Position numbers and translations under genes: made by a program. A DNA stretch of 64,000 nucleotides from Proteus faecis. Lineage in GTDB: Bacteria; Pseudomonadota; Gammaproteobacteria; Enterobacterales; Enterobacteriaceae. Positions 8,966 through 19,106 of this stretch are shown in pieces. Below the pieces are notes generated by a model. The model was not told the DNA's origin and did not search any database. It saw only the letters and a program-made list of their open reading frames with translations. Where the stretch lies: contig NZ_PENZ01000051.1 in NCBI RefSeq assembly GCF_003144395.1, positions 124,001 to 188,000 of the forward strand, written 5' to 3'. Position 1 is the first letter of the stretch; each line of letters begins with the position of its first letter.

Positions 8966-9502
8966 ATGTCTGCTAAGTCCCTATTTATAATTCTTTCATT
9001 ATTAGGATTATCTGTTTCCTGTATGGCAGGAGATGGCTTAGTGGATAGAACATGGACGGCCTCAGGTTTAGATACACAAAGTTATCGACAAGCATTAAGG
9101 CAACCAGCTACAACTTCTCGATATACTCTTTTTAATATCACGCCAGATATGCCTGTTCCGGGCGGTGCAAACCATTCTGACCTTCAAGGTATTCGTTATA
9201 TTGCAATGAAGTATGGCCCTTATGGTCAGCCAGAACACTATAAAACCTACCAAATCATGTTTTCTCACTATTCAAATAGTAGTACGAAAAAAGTTCGCTA
9301 TTTAGGTGAGTTATATACTGTTGTCGGTGATATCTATTTAATTGATCCTTTTGCAACAACTAACGAATGGCAACGTGGTCGTAGCCAAATCGTTGAAGAG
9401 TACTATGAGATATTAGATGCTCACGGAAATAGAACAGGAAAAGGGTTACGCTTTAATAATTGGGATAAACCAATTCATATAACTAAATGGTCATCAAATT
9501 AA
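8966..9502 (+). CDS. Secreted hypothetical protein of 178 residues
   Basis: The start at 8966 has a strong AAAGGAG ribosome-binding site. Residues 1-22 are a signal sequence. A Cys at about residue 19 lacks a proper lipobox, so cleavage near CMA-GDG and release to the periplasm or outside is more likely than a lipoprotein. The mature part is rich in Tyr, Arg and Gly (TWTASGLD near the start, a GIRYIAMKYGPYG segment in the middle, RFNNWDKP near the end). There are no transmembrane segments and, apart from the leader, no cysteine. I do not recognise the family. It is monocistronic, with AT-rich flanks on both sides. Confidence 0.65.
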   Translation: MSAKSLFIILSLLGLSVSCMAGDGLVDRTWTASGLDTQSYRQALRQPATTSRYTLFNITPDMPVPGGANHSDLQGIRYIAMKYGPYGQPEHYKTYQIMFSHYSNSSTKKVRYLGELYTVVGDIYLIDPFATTNEWQRGRSQIVEEYYEILDAHGNRTGKGLRFNNWDKPIHITKWSSN

Positions 9503-9745
9503 TATACTCTTAATCAATATTCCTTTTTGTTAACCCTCTCTTAATGTCACCTTTTTTTCTTTTATTAAAATATATACTTTGAATATTAACTTACGTTAAT
9601 GATTTCTAATTTTATATAAATAAAAAACATCATAATAAGATCAACCAATGATAGTACTCTCTTTAATTATTTCTTTATAGAAAAGTTTAATTTTAAGAAA
9701 AGGGAGTTTTTATTTCACCTATCTATCTAACATAATCATTCACTT

Positions 9746-10609
9746 ATGAAAATCATAGAATATTATTTCAAACAGTTCCGAACTATTGCATTGCCTGACC
9801 GTATATATTTAAAAAATAAGTTTATTCGTAACTTAGGTTATCAGCCAAATTTTAAAACACCGGCATCACTTAATGAAAAAATCAATGCGCGTATGTTATT
9901 CGATAGAAATCCAATTTATACGCGCTTAGCAGATAAAATTACAGTCAGAGATTATGTGGCAGAAAAGATTGGTTCTCGCTATCTGGTTCCTATCATTAAC
10001 ACCTATTCTCATCCTGATGAAATCGATATCACTCAACTTCCTTCACGTTTTGTACTCAAATGTAATCACGATAGTGGCAGTACAATTATTTGTCTTAATA
10101 AAGCTACGTTTGATTTTGAAAAAGCAAAGAAAAAGCTTCAATTTCATTTAAAACGTAATCTCTATCCCGTCACTCGTGAATGGCACTATAAAAACATCAA
10201 AGCTAAAATTATCTGTGAAGAATATATTGATTTATTTGATACACAAAATCCAATGATACCAACGACTTGTCGTCTTCACTGCTTTAATGGTCAGCCCCAT
10301 TATGCGGAAATTGATATTTCTGATACCAAAGGGAATGAATATATAAATGTGTATGATGCAAATTGGCAGTTACAACCTATCACATTAGAAGATCCCAACA
10401 CACCAGAACTTATTGAAAAACCAATACAATTTGAAATTATGTTGCAATTAGCCGCTAAACTGGCAAATAACTTTAATTATTGTCGAGTTGATTTTTTAAT
10501 GTCTGAAAATAAGCTCATCTTTAGTGAAATGACCTTTACCCCAAATGCAGGGCGTATCCCCATCAAGCCTAAAGAGTGGGATTACAAATTAGGTGCTTTA
10601 TGGTCATAA
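9746..10609 (+). CDS. TupA-like ATP-grasp protein
   Basis: The 287-residue protein resembles the TupA-like ATP-grasp family, which is found in surface-polysaccharide and teichuronopeptide loci and is thought to attach amino acids or similar groups to glycans. Typical features are the N-terminal LNEKINARMLFDRNPIYTRLADK segment (split here as LNEKINARMLF and YTRLADK), the KCNHDSGS nucleotide-binding region (about residues 106-113), an EEYIDL motif (about 155) and a C-terminal CRVDFL...FSEMTFTPNAG metal/ATP site (about 247-275). It stands alone, without glycosyltransferases nearby, and an acetyltransferase remnant follows at once. This suggests a transferred or eroded polysaccharide-modification module. 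Its substrate is unknown. Confidence 0.72.
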   Translation: MKIIEYYFKQFRTIALPDRIYLKNKFIRNLGYQPNFKTPASLNEKINARMLFDRNPIYTRLADKITVRDYVAEKIGSRYLVPIINTYSHPDEIDITQLPSRFVLKCNHDSGSTIICLNKATFDFEKAKKKLQFHLKRNLYPVTREWHYKNIKAKIICEEYIDLFDTQNPMIPTTCRLHCFNGQPHYAEIDISDTKGNEYINVYDANWQLQPITLEDPNTPELIEKPIQFEIMLQLAAKLANNFNYCRVDFLMSENKLIFSEMTFTPNAGRIPIKPKEWDYKLGALWS

Positions 10610-10635
10610 ATTGGTTACTACGTTTTAATAAGTAA

Positions 10636-10920
10636 ATTAACTATGAAGAATATTGCCAATGGCAGAATAACGATAATAAGCCATTTGACCCTTGAATACG
10701 TACACACTGGCGTTTCGGTGCAATGATTATCAAAATAGCCCCACAGTCGATGAAAACAAAAGCTTCAAAAGAAACGTGAGAACAATGGACTTCGTTACGA
10801 TTTCCAATGAGTGGTGATTATGCCATTCCTATGGGGCTTGCACCGGTTAGTATTGATATTCAACGCCAATATGGTACTTATCTTGAACCCAACCTTTGGA
10901 TGTTGCACGCGCTTAATTAG
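10636..10920 (+). pseudogene. C-terminal remnant of an acetyltransferase-like protein with two in-frame TGA codons
   Basis: One continuous frame from about 10636 to the TAG at 10918 contains two TGA codons (10693-10695 and 10777-10779). Read through, it gives KPFDP-(TGA)-IRTHWRFGAMIIKIAPQSM, then KET-(TGA)-EQWTSL, and a tail GLAPVSIDIQRQYGTYLEPN. This resembles the C-terminus of GNAT-type acetyltransferases that carry a FDPW(L/I)R motif and an EW-x-x-W motif (family recollection). Both TGA codons fall where the family appears to have Trp. The N-terminal acetyl-CoA-binding part is missing, so a truncated, decayed gene is the simplest reading. Its end overlaps the fdhD stop by 8 bases. Confidence 0.5.
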
Positions 10921-11743
10921 TCAGTCGCTGTGGATGAGTAAACACCGTTGCTCTTCCGCGACGACAAAAACCCACCAGCGTGACATTGTATTTATTAGCA
11001 ACTTCAACAGCTAAAGAGGTTGCAGCAGAAACAGCAAATAAAATTTCTGCGCCACACATTGCGGCTTTTTGTACCATTTCATAACTGGCTCGACTAGAGA
11101 CTAATACCGCGCCTTCATTCCACTTTTCTTGTGCTTTCATGCCTAAAAGCTTATCAAGCGCAACATGACGACCAACGTCTTCACATCCGCCTTGCATTTC
11201 ACCTTCTGGCGACAACCAAACAGCAGCATGTGTACATCCCGTCAGTTCACCGATTTCTTGAACAGTGGTCATCTGCTCTAAAGCTTTATCAAGATTTGAA
11301 AGTGAAAAAGTTTGTGTAAAAGGTAACGGAGTAATAGGTCGAAAAATCTCTTCTAGTTGCTCAGTTCCACAAATACCACAGCCAGTACGACCTGTCATAT
11401 TGCGTCGTCGCTCTTTTAATCCCATAAAACGTCGACTTGATAATTCAATTTGAACTTCAATACCTCCGTTACAACTTTCCACAATTTCGATACTGCGAAT
11501 TTCATTAGAAGATTCTATAATGCCTTCGGATAAAGAAAATCCGACAGCAAACAACTCTAAATTTTTAGGGCTTGCCATCATAACGACGTGAGATATTCCG
11601 TTGTACACTAATGCAACAGGAACTTCGAGTGCAATATAATCGTCTTCTTGTCTGTTAAGAGATCCTTTGTGTTGCACAATTGTTTGATCTACGCCAACGA
11701 TTACACGTTTAGTTAACAATTTTGTCGATTTTGTTTCATCCAT
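10913..11743 (-). CDS. fdhD: Formate dehydrogenase sulfurtransferase FdhD
   Basis: FdhD takes sulfur from the desulfurase IscS and passes it to the molybdenum bis-MGD cofactor before insertion into formate dehydrogenase. Activity of FDH depends on it. The 276-residue protein has the catalytic CGICG loop (Cys122 and Cys125, equivalent to E. coli Cys121/Cys124) inside a [10 protein letters not shown] segment. A C-terminal region with [13 protein letters not shown] (about 190-202) is characteristic of the family. It is divergent from fdoG, with about 180 bases between them, the same arrangement as in E. coli. An AT-rich spacer with short repeats lies between. Confidence 0.95.
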   Translation of the reverse strand: MDETKSTKLLTKRVIVGVDQTIVQHKGSLNRQEDDYIALEVPVALVYNGISHVVMMASPKNLELFAVGFSLSEGIIESSNEIRSIEIVESCNGGIEVQIELSSRRFMGLKERRRNMTGRTGCGICGTEQLEEIFRPITPLPFTQTFSLSNLDKALEQMTTVQEIGELTGCTHAAVWLSPEGEMQGGCEDVGRHVALDKLLGMKAQEKWNEGAVLVSSRASYEMVQKAAMCGAEILFAVSAATSLAVEVANKYNVTLVGFCRRGRATVFTHPQRLTN

Positions 11744-11808
11744 AAGATGAATTCCTAAATTTATTAATACATAATAACAATACGGGTAAAAACGATTTTA
11801 CACTACCT

Positions 11809-11850
11809 ATCAGGCAATGAACCTGATCCTATTAGGGATAATAGGGATAA
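11809..11850. repeat. Short inverted and direct repeats in the fdhD-fdoG spacer
   Basis: An ATCAGG...CCTGAT inverted repeat (about 11808-11826) is followed by two adjacent copies of TAGGGATAA (11833-11841 and 11842-11850). They lie between divergent fdhD and fdoG, where regulator binding would affect both genes. No specific regulator is recognised. Confidence 0.35.
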
Positions 11851-11922
11851 AAAAACAATCAGCTCCATTTTCGTGAAGAAAATTAGAGTCAGTAAAAGCA
11901 ATGTATGATGAGGAGAGACCCC

Positions 11923-14900
11923 ATGCAGGTCAGCAGAAGGCAGTTCTTTAAGATCTGTGCTGGCGGTATGGCAGGTACTACAGCGGCAGCGCTCGGTTTT
12001 GCACCAGCAGTTGCGCTAGCAGGCTCACGTCAGTATAAATTACTGAGAGCCCGCGAAACCCGCAATACCTGTACGTACTGTTCTGTCGGTTGTGGACTAT
12101 TAATGTATAGTCTGGGCGATGGCGCCAAAAACGCAAAAGAAACGATATTTCATATTGAAGGTGACTCAGACCATCCAGTAAACCGCGGTGCATTATGCCC
12201 TAAAGGTGCTGGTCTAGTGGATTTTATCCACAGTGAAGGTCGTTTAAAACACCCAGAATACCGTGCACCCGGCTCGGATAAATGGGTAAAACTCTCATGG
12301 GAAGAAACGTTTGATCGTATTGCGCGCTTAATCAAAAAAGACCGCGATGCCAACTTCCAAAAATTCAATAAAGAAGGTGTAGAAGTCAACCGTTGGTTAA
12401 CTACCGGTATGCTTTGCGCCTCTGCAGCAAGCAATGAAACTGGGTTTTTAACTCAAAAATTCTCAAGAGCTCTTGGGATGCTGGCTGTCGATAACCAAGC
12501 GCGTGTCTGACACGGACCAACGGTAGCAAGTCTTGCTCCAACATTTGGTCGCGGTGCGATGACCAACCACTGGGTTGATATGAAAAATGCCAACCTTATC
12601 GTCGTTATGGGCGGTAATGCGGCAGAAGCACACCCTGTGGGATTCCGCTGGGCGATGGAAGCTAAAATTCATAATAACGCCAAGCTCATTGTTATTGACC
12701 CTCGCTTCACCCGTACTGCGGCTGTTGCGGATTTCTATACGCCTATCCGTTCTGGTACTGATATTACGTTCTTATCGGGCGTTATCTTATATCTGCTCGA
12801 AAATAAGAAATATCAAAAAGAATACGTTGAGGCTTATACCAATGCGAGCTTAATTGTCCGTGAAGACTATCATTTTGATGATGGTTTATTCAGCGGATAT
12901 GATGCAGAAAAACGTAAATACGATAAAACCACTTGGAACTACGAGATGGATGAAAATGGTTTCGCAAAACGCGACACCACATTACAACATCCTCGTTGTG
13001 TCTGGAATCTGTTAAAACAACACGTTAGTCGTTACACACCTGATGTGGTTACTCAGATTTGTGGTACACCAAAAGATGATTTCTTAAAAGTCTGTGAATA
13101 TATTGCTGAAACCGCAGCGAAAGATAAAACAGCCTCTTTCCTGTATGCATTAGGCTGGACCCAACATACTGTTGGTGCTCAAAACATTCGTACCATGGCA
13201 ATGATCCAATTACTGTTAGGTAATATGGGTATGGCTGGTGGCGGTGTTAACGCACTACGTGGTCACTCTAATATTCAAGGCTTGACTGACCTCGGTCTAT
13301 TATCTCAAAGCTTACCAGGTTATTTGACTCTGCCTTCTGAAAAACAGACTACATTAGAAACCTACTTAGCTGCGAATACGCCAAAAGCGACAGTACCGGG
13401 ACAAGTTAACTACTGGGGCAATTATCCTAAATTCTTCGTTAGTATGATGAAGACATTCTATGGAGATAATGCTCAACGTGATAATGATTGGGGCTTCTCA
13501 CTGTTACCTAAGTGGGACAAACCTTACGACGTTCTACAATACTTCGACATGATGGATAAAGGTGAAGTCAACGGCTATATCTGCCAAGGCTTTAACCCAG
13601 TTGCATCATTCCCGAATAAGAACAAAGTTATTCGTTCATTATCAAAACTGAAATTCCTTATCACAATGGATCCGCTAAACACTGAAACTGCGTGTTTCTG
13701 GCAGAACCACGGTGAAGAGAACGACGTTAAAACAGCCGAGATCCAAACAGAAGTCTTCCGTCTACCAACAACTTGTTTCGCAGAAGAAGATGGTTCTATC
13801 GTTAACTCTGGTCGTTGGTTACAGTGGCACTGGAAAGGGGGCGATGCCCCAGGTGTTGCTATTCCTGATGCTGAGATTTTATCTGGTATTTTCCATCGTT
13901 TACGCCAACTCTACAAAGAAGAAGGCGGTGCGATGCCAGAACAGGTGTTGAATATGACTTGGGATTATTTTGATCCTGATAATCCAACATCCGCAGAAGT
14001 TGCACAAGAAAGTAACGGTAGAGCATTAGTCGACTTAAAAGACGCTGATGGCAATATCATTCTGAAAAAAGGTCAACTGCTTAGCTCGTTTGCTCAATTA
14101 CGTGATGATGGTACAACGGCCAGTGGCTGTTGGATCTTCGCAGGTAGCTGGACAGAGAAAGGCAACCAAATGGCTAACCGTGATAACTCCGATCCATCAG
14201 GATTAGGCAATACATTGGGTTGGGCATGGGCATGGCCTCTTAACCGTCGCATTATTTATAACCGCGCATCAGCAGACCCACAAGGTCAGCCATGGGATCC
14301 TAAACGTAAATTAATCGAATGGGATGGCAGCAAATGGACGGGTATTGATGTACCTGACTATAGCAACGCTGCACCGGGTTCTGATGTCGGTCCATTTATT
14401 ATGCAACCAGAAGGTATGGGTCGTCTGTTTGCTATCGATAAGATGGCAGAAGGTCCATTCCCTGAGCACTACGAGCCAATTGAAACACCATTGGGTACTA
14501 ACCCACTGCATCCAAATGTAGTTTCAAATCCAGCGGCGCGTATCTTTAAAGATGACTGGAAAGATATGGGTAAAGCAGAAGAGTTCCCATATGTCGGTAC
14601 AACTTATCGTCTGACAGAACATTTCCACTTCTGGACTAAACACGCACGCTTAAATGCGATTATTCAGCCACAACAATTTATTGAAATTGGTGAGCGCTTA
14701 GCCGCAGAAAAAGGCATTGTTCAAGGCGATACCGTTAAAGTCAGCTCAAAACGTGGTTATATCAAAGCGAAAGCGGTGGTCACTAAACGTATTAAAACCC
14801 TTGATGTTGATGGGCGCAAAGTGGATACCATTGGTATTCCTATTCACTGGGGCTTTGAAGGTGTTGCAGTGAAAGGCTTTATTGCAAATACGTTAACGCC

Positions 14901-14970
14901 ATTCGTTGGTGATGCGAATACACAAACGCCTGAGTTTAAAGCGTTCCTTGTTAATGTGGAAAAGGTGTAA
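11923..14970 (+). CDS. fdoG: Formate dehydrogenase-O major subunit, selenoprotein
   Basis: The catalytic subunit oxidises formate at a Mo-bis-MGD/selenocysteine centre on the periplasmic side and feeds electrons to FdoH. The frame runs through an in-frame TGA at 12508-12510, residue 196, the same position as the selenocysteine of E. coli FdoG, giving 1015 residues. Selenocysteine is expected within VDNQARV-U-HGPTVASL. The start at 11923 is chosen because AGGAGA lies 6 bases upstream and the protein then begins MQVSRRQFFK, a twin-arginine signal. An N-terminal [4Fe-4S] motif CTYCSVGCG (about 46-54) and molybdopterin-binding regions follow. Gene callers that stop at TGA would split it at 12510 and restart at 12559. 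It is first in fdoGHI. Confidence 0.97.
12508..12539 (+). promoter_or_regulatory. Selenocysteine UGA codon and SECIS hairpin of fdoG
   Basis: After TGA (12508-12510), 11 bases separate the codon from a small hairpin: GG (12522-12523), a bulged T (12524), AGCAA (12525-12529), a loop GTC, TTGCT (12533-12537) and CC (12538-12539). The bulged U and the GU in the apical loop are the known contacts for SelB in bacterial SECIS elements. The spacing matches E. coli fdhF/fdnG. SelB and SelA are encoded about 5-6 kb downstream. Confidence 0.93.
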
Positions 14971-14981
14971 GGAGATAAATT

Positions 14982-15920
14982 ATGTCACTGCAATCCCAAG
15001 ACATTATTCGTCGCTCTGCCACCAATTCCCTCACTCCCGCGCCTCAGGTGCGGGATTACAAGGAAGAAGTGGCAAAACTTATCGACGTAACAACCTGTAT
15101 CGGCTGTAAAGCGTGTCAGGTAGCTTGTTCTGAATGGAACGATATTCGCGATAAAATTGGCACAAACGTCGGTGTTTACGATAACCCAACTGACCTAACA
15201 GCAAAATCATGGACAGTGATGCGTTTCTCTGAAGTTGAAGAGAACGGCAAACTGGAATGGTTAATTCGTAAAGATGGTTGTATGCACTGTGCTGATCCGG
15301 GCTGCTTAAAAGCCTGTCCAGCAGAAGGAGCAATCATTCAATACGCTAACGGTATTGTTGATTTCCAATCAGAACACTGTATTGGTTGTGGTTATTGTAT
15401 TGCTGGTTGTCCTTTTAATGTACCTCGCATTAATGAAGAAGATAACCGTGCTTACAAATGTACGTTATGTGTTGATCGTGTAGAAGTCGGTCAAGAGCCT
15501 GCATGTGTGAAAACTTGCCCAACAGGTGCAATTCATTTTGGTTCGAAAGAAGCAATGATCAATCTTGCTGGTGAGCGTGTTGCAGAACTGCAAACTCGTG
15601 GCTATGACAAAGCGGGTCTTTACGATCCACAAGGTGTGGGTGGTACACACGTAATGTATGTTCTCCATCATGCTGATAAACCAAATCTGTACCACGGTTT
15701 ACCAGAAAATCCAGAAATTAGCTCTACCGTTAAATTCTGGAAAGGTATCTGGAAACCATTGGCTGCTGTTGGTTTTGCCGCAACCTTCGCGGGCGCTATT
15801 TTCCACTATTTAGGTGTCGGTCCAAACCGTACAACTGAAGAAGATGAAGAAGAAGCACTCAAAGAGATGGAAGCATCTTCTAAAACACAGACCTCTGTGA
15901 ATAAGGAGGAGCAGAAATGA
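14982..15920 (+). CDS. fdoH: Formate dehydrogenase-O iron-sulfur subunit
   Basis: The beta subunit carries electrons from FdoG to the cytochrome subunit through four [4Fe-4S] clusters. The 312-residue protein shows four Cys groups: [11 protein letters not shown] (39-49), [13 protein letters not shown] (about 100), [11 protein letters not shown] (about 132) and [20 protein letters not shown] (about 160-180). One C-terminal transmembrane helix (about 258-278) anchors it, and a charged Glu-rich tail follows. It starts 11 bases after the fdoG stop with an AAGGAG site, and its stop overlaps the fdoI start. It has no signal peptide because it is exported together with FdoG through Tat. Confidence 0.96.
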   Translation: MSLQSQDIIRRSATNSLTPAPQVRDYKEEVAKLIDVTTCIGCKACQVACSEWNDIRDKIGTNVGVYDNPTDLTAKSWTVMRFSEVEENGKLEWLIRKDGCMHCADPGCLKACPAEGAIIQYANGIVDFQSEHCIGCGYCIAGCPFNVPRINEEDNRAYKCTLCVDRVEVGQEPACVKTCPTGAIHFGSKEAMINLAGERVAELQTRGYDKAGLYDPQGVGGTHVMYVLHHADKPNLYHGLPENPEISSTVKFWKGIWKPLAAVGFAATFAGAIFHYLGVGPNRTTEEDEEEALKEMEASSKTQTSVNKEEQK

Positions 15921-16573
15921 TGAAGAAGAAAGGTGATAAAATTCTTCGCCATACCGCATCAGAGCGTATAAACCACTGGGTCGTTGTGATTGTCTTTCTG
16001 TTCACAGCAATCAGCGGATTGGGTTTCTTCTTCCCATCTCTGAACTGGTTCATGAATATTTTAGGTACACCAGAATTGTCACGTCTGTTACACCCGTTTG
16101 TGGGTAGTGCTATGGCAATTCTCTTTATCTTTATGTTCTTCAGATACTTGAAGTACAACTTTATTGATAAAGATGATTTAGTCTGGGCTAAAAATATTCA
16201 TAAAGTGCTACAAAATGAAGAAGCTGGCGATATCGGTCACTACAATTTAGGTCAGAAAGGCATTTACTGGATGTTAAGTATCAGCCTTATCTTACTCACT
16301 GTCAGTGGCATTATCATTTGGCGTCCCTATTTCGCTGAATATTTCTCGATCCCAGTTATTAGAATTGCCTTATTAGTTCACTCATTATCAGCAATATTAC
16401 TGATAATCACCGTATTTGTTCACGCTTATGCGGCATTCTGGGTAAAAGGTTCAATTCGTAGCATGATTGAAGGCTGGGTAACTCGTGGTTGGGCTAAAAA
16501 GCACCATCCTCGTTGGTATCGTGAAATTCTCGAAGAAGAGAAAAAAGAAGCCGAAAAGAAGTCACAGAAATAA
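15917..16573 (+). CDS. fdoI: Formate dehydrogenase-O cytochrome b556 subunit
   Basis: The membrane gamma subunit holds two b haems and passes electrons to the quinone pool. The 218 residues contain four transmembrane helices (about 21-40, 60-77, 115-135, 150-175). The haem-ligand histidines expected from E. coli FdnI/FdoI are present: His20, His59, His156 and His170. The ATG lies inside the end of fdoH (ATGATG overlapping the TGA stop), with AAGGAGG a few bases upstream, so translation is coupled. Either of two adjacent ATG codons could be used. A strong terminator follows. Confidence 0.95.
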   Translation: MMKKKGDKILRHTASERINHWVVVIVFLFTAISGLGFFFPSLNWFMNILGTPELSRLLHPFVGSAMAILFIFMFFRYLKYNFIDKDDLVWAKNIHKVLQNEEAGDIGHYNLGQKGIYWMLSISLILLTVSGIIIWRPYFAEYFSIPVIRIALLVHSLSAILLIITVFVHAYAAFWVKGSIRSMIEGWVTRGWAKKHHPRWYREILEEEKKEAEKKSQK

Positions 16574-16597
16574 TGCCTTAAAGTGTATTTCTGAACA

Positions 16598-16627
16598 AAC
16601 GGAGGCTTGATTAGCCTCCGTTTTTTA
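16598..16627 (+). terminator. Terminator after fdoGHI
   Basis: AACGGAGGCT pairs with AGCCTCCGTT, followed by TTTTTATT. This is a GC-rich stem with a U-tract right after fdoI, so fdhE-selA-selB probably have their own promoter in 16628-16778. Confidence 0.92.
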
Positions 16628-16778
16628 TTCAATTTACGCCCACAGTTAAGACGTAAAAGAACAATAACACACTATTATTACCCACTGTCATGGCTTCATG
16701 TTTGCTTTTGATTTATTCTGAAGCCAAACCCTGTGGGTATTCACTATAAAATTTATGATAATAGGAAGATAGAACGTT

Positions 16779-17699
16779 ATGAGTATTCGCATCGTTCCTA
16801 AAGAGCAATTAGGTAAAGAGCAATCAGAAAAAGGGATTAGCTTTATTCCACCCGTATTATTCCCTAATCTGAAAAACCTTTATCAACGTCGTGCTGAACG
16901 TTTTCAAACACTAGCAAAAGATAATCCTTTCGCAGACTACCTTGAATTTGCGGCAGAAATTGTCAAGGCTCAAGAAAAAGCACTTCATGACAATCCACTT
17001 ACCATTGATCTTGCTCCACTTCTTACACAGCAAATTGGTGTAGCACCTTTAGATAGAAAAACCTTCAAACGCAGTAAACATTGGCATGCTTTATTAACCT
17101 CGATTATTGCTGAATTACGCCCTGTTGTACCTGAAAGTGCCACTATCACTTTAGAAAATCTCGCTAAAGCTTCTGAAAATGAATTAGAAGAGATGGCAAC
17201 GGCATTACTCAATGATGAATATTCAAAAGTTTCAGCAGATAAATCTGTGTTTATTTGGGCAGCATTGTCTCTTTACTGGGCACAATTAGCGGCAAATATT
17301 CCAGGTAAGGCTAAAACAGAATACGGTGAAAATCGTCAATTCTGCCCAGTTTGTAACAGTATGCCTGTGGCAAGCATGGTACAAATCGGTACAACACAAG
17401 GTTTGCGTTATTTACACTGTAATTTATGTGAAACACAGTGGCATGTTGTACGCATTAAATGCACCAACTGTGAATTAACAGGTAAATTAAATTACTGGTC
17501 TTTAGACAGCGAAAATGCTCCAGTGAAAGCAGAAAGCTGTGGTGATTGTGGAAGCTATCTGAAAATTTTATATCAAGAAAAAGATGCCAATGTGGATGCT
17601 GTCGCTGACGATTTAGCGTCTATTGTTCTTGATGCAAAAATGGAAGAAGAAGGCTTTGCTCGTAGTAGTATTAATCCATTCCTGTTCCCAAATGAATAA
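16779..17699 (+). CDS. fdhE: Formate dehydrogenase accessory protein FdhE
   Basis: FdhE is a cytoplasmic iron-binding, rubredoxin-like protein needed for maturation of respiratory formate dehydrogenases; it interacts with the catalytic subunit before export. The 306-residue protein has the expected four CxxC pairs in its second half: CPVC (about 189), CNLC (about 215), CTNC (about 230) and CGDC (about 256). Its length is close to E. coli FdhE (309). It follows the fdo terminator and precedes selA by 15 bases, forming a second transcription unit, fdhE-selA-selB. Confidence 0.94.
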   Translation: MSIRIVPKEQLGKEQSEKGISFIPPVLFPNLKNLYQRRAERFQTLAKDNPFADYLEFAAEIVKAQEKALHDNPLTIDLAPLLTQQIGVAPLDRKTFKRSKHWHALLTSIIAELRPVVPESATITLENLAKASENELEEMATALLNDEYSKVSADKSVFIWAALSLYWAQLAANIPGKAKTEYGENRQFCPVCNSMPVASMVQIGTTQGLRYLHCNLCETQWHVVRIKCTNCELTGKLNYWSLDSENAPVKAESCGDCGSYLKILYQEKDANVDAVADDLASIVLDAKMEEEGFARSSINPFLFPNE

Positions 17700-17714
17700 T
17701 AATTAGGTATTAGC

Positions 17715-19106
17715 ATGACAAATGATATGCGCTCACTTTATAGTCAACTACCCTCTATTGATAAGCTACTGCATCAAGCAGATATTCAAGACTTAGTGGC
17801 TTCTTATGGTCAGACATTTATTGCAGAGCATTTACGAAAGTTACAAGAAGAAGCGCGTATCATTATTCAGCAAGAAAACGAGTTACCACAATGGCATAAC
17901 CATTGGGCAAATGAGTTAAAAAATCGGATTACATTACAACGAAAATCTTCGATTAAACCCGTTTTCAACTTAACAGGTACCGTTTTACACACGAATCTAG
18001 GGCGTGCATTAATGGCTGAGTCCGCTATTGAAGCGGTTAGCCAAGTTATGCGCTCAGCAGCAACCTTAGAGTATTCTCTTGATGGTGCTTCAAGAGGACA
18101 TCGTGATCGTGCTATCGCTGATTTGTTATGTGAATTAACGGGGGCAGAAGATGCCTGTATCGTTAATAACAATGCTGCAGCTGTTTTACTGATGCTTGCA
18201 ACCGTTGCCCCTAATAAAGAGGTTGTTGTTTCTCGTGGCGAATTAGTTGAGATTGGTGGCGCGTTTCGTATTCCTGATGTGATGACGCAAGCAGGTTGCA
18301 CACTAAAAGAAGTAGGAACAACAAACCGTACTCACCTTAAAGATTATCGTAACGCTATTAATGAGAATACAGGTTTGCTAATGAAAGTTCATACTAGCAA
18401 CTATTGTATTCAAGGCTTTACAGCGGAAGTACATGGCGATGAACTGGCTGCACTTGGTAAAGAGATGAACTTACCAACTGCTATCGATTTAGGCAGTGGC
18501 TCAATGACTAATTTAGCCGCATTAGGTTTACCTTCAGAGCCAATGCCTCAAGATTATCTGCAACAAGGCATCGACCTTGTTACCTTCTCGGGTGATAAAT
18601 TATTAGGTGGCCCGCAAGCAGGGATAATCTTAGGAAAAAAAGAGTGGATTGAGGCTATTCAACGCCATCCTCTAAAGCGCGCATTACGTGTTGATAAAAT
18701 GACATTAGCAGCTTTAGGCGCCACATTACGCCTTTATCAGCAACCTGAGAAAATGGCTGTTGAAATCCCAACATTACGTTTGTTAACTCGGACACAAACA
18801 GAAATTAATGATATGGCGCAACGGTTATTGCCTCATTTTCAGGCATATTATGGGAATAGCTACCATATCACAATATCCTCATGTGCTTCTCAAATAGGCA
18901 GCGGTTCGTTACCTATTGAAAGTTTACCCAGTACAGCACTGACTTTTGAAGCCAAAGATGGCAAAGGTAGCCAGTTAGATGCGTTAGCTGCGCATTGGCG
19001 TAATTTAGAAAAACCGATTATCGGTCGAATTACTGATGGTCGCCTGTGGCTTGATCTGCGCTGTCTTGAGGATGAAAATGCATTAATACAGGCACTTTTA
19101 CTATGA
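17715..19106 (+). CDS. selA: L-seryl-tRNA(Sec) selenium transferase SelA
   Basis: SelA is a PLP enzyme that converts Ser-tRNA(Sec) to selenocysteinyl-tRNA(Sec) using selenophosphate. The 463 residues match the family length. The PLP lysine is Lys295 in the [13 protein letters not shown] motif, identical in position to E. coli SelA. An [16 protein letters not shown] segment (about 174-189) and an N-terminal substrate-tRNA domain are also present. The stop overlaps the selB start by 4 bases (ATGA), showing coupling. The selC tRNA and selD are not in the window. Confidence 0.97.
   Translation: MTNDMRSLYSQLPSIDKLLHQADIQDLVASYGQTFIAEHLRKLQEEARIIIQQENELPQWHNHWANELKNRITLQRKSSIKPVFNLTGTVLHTNLGRALMAESAIEAVSQVMRSAATLEYSLDGASRGHRDRAIADLLCELTGAEDACIVNNNAAAVLLMLATVAPNKEVVVSRGELVEIGGAFRIPDVMTQAGCTLKEVGTTNRTHLKDYRNAINENTGLLMKVHTSNYCIQGFTAEVHGDELAALGKEMNLPTAIDLGSGSMTNLAALGLPSEPMPQDYLQQGIDLVTFSGDKLLGGPQAGIILGKKEWIEAIQRHPLKRALRVDKMTLAALGATLRLYQQPEKMAVEIPTLRLLTRTQTEINDMAQRLLPHFQAYYGNSYHITISSCASQIGSGSLPIESLPSTALTFEAKDGKGSQLDALAAHWRNLEKPIIGRITDGRLWLDLRCLEDENALIQALLL

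Noticed and set aside
10693-10779. Selenocysteine at the two TGA codons of the acetyltransferase remnant
   Set aside because: No SECIS-like hairpin with bulged U and GU loop at the right distance, and the family has Trp rather than Cys there.
10811-11014. Plus-strand 67-codon frame across the fdhD end
   Set aside because: It is out of frame with the acetyltransferase-like remnant and runs antisense into fdhD; the composition does not look coded.
11905-12510. fdoG as a broken gene ending at TGA
   Set aside because: The TGA is at the selenocysteine position, a SECIS hairpin follows, and the frame continues with strong similarity to FdoG.
12559-14970. Separate 803-residue oxidoreductase starting at 12559
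   Set aside because: It is the downstream part of the same fdoG frame; the methionine is internal.
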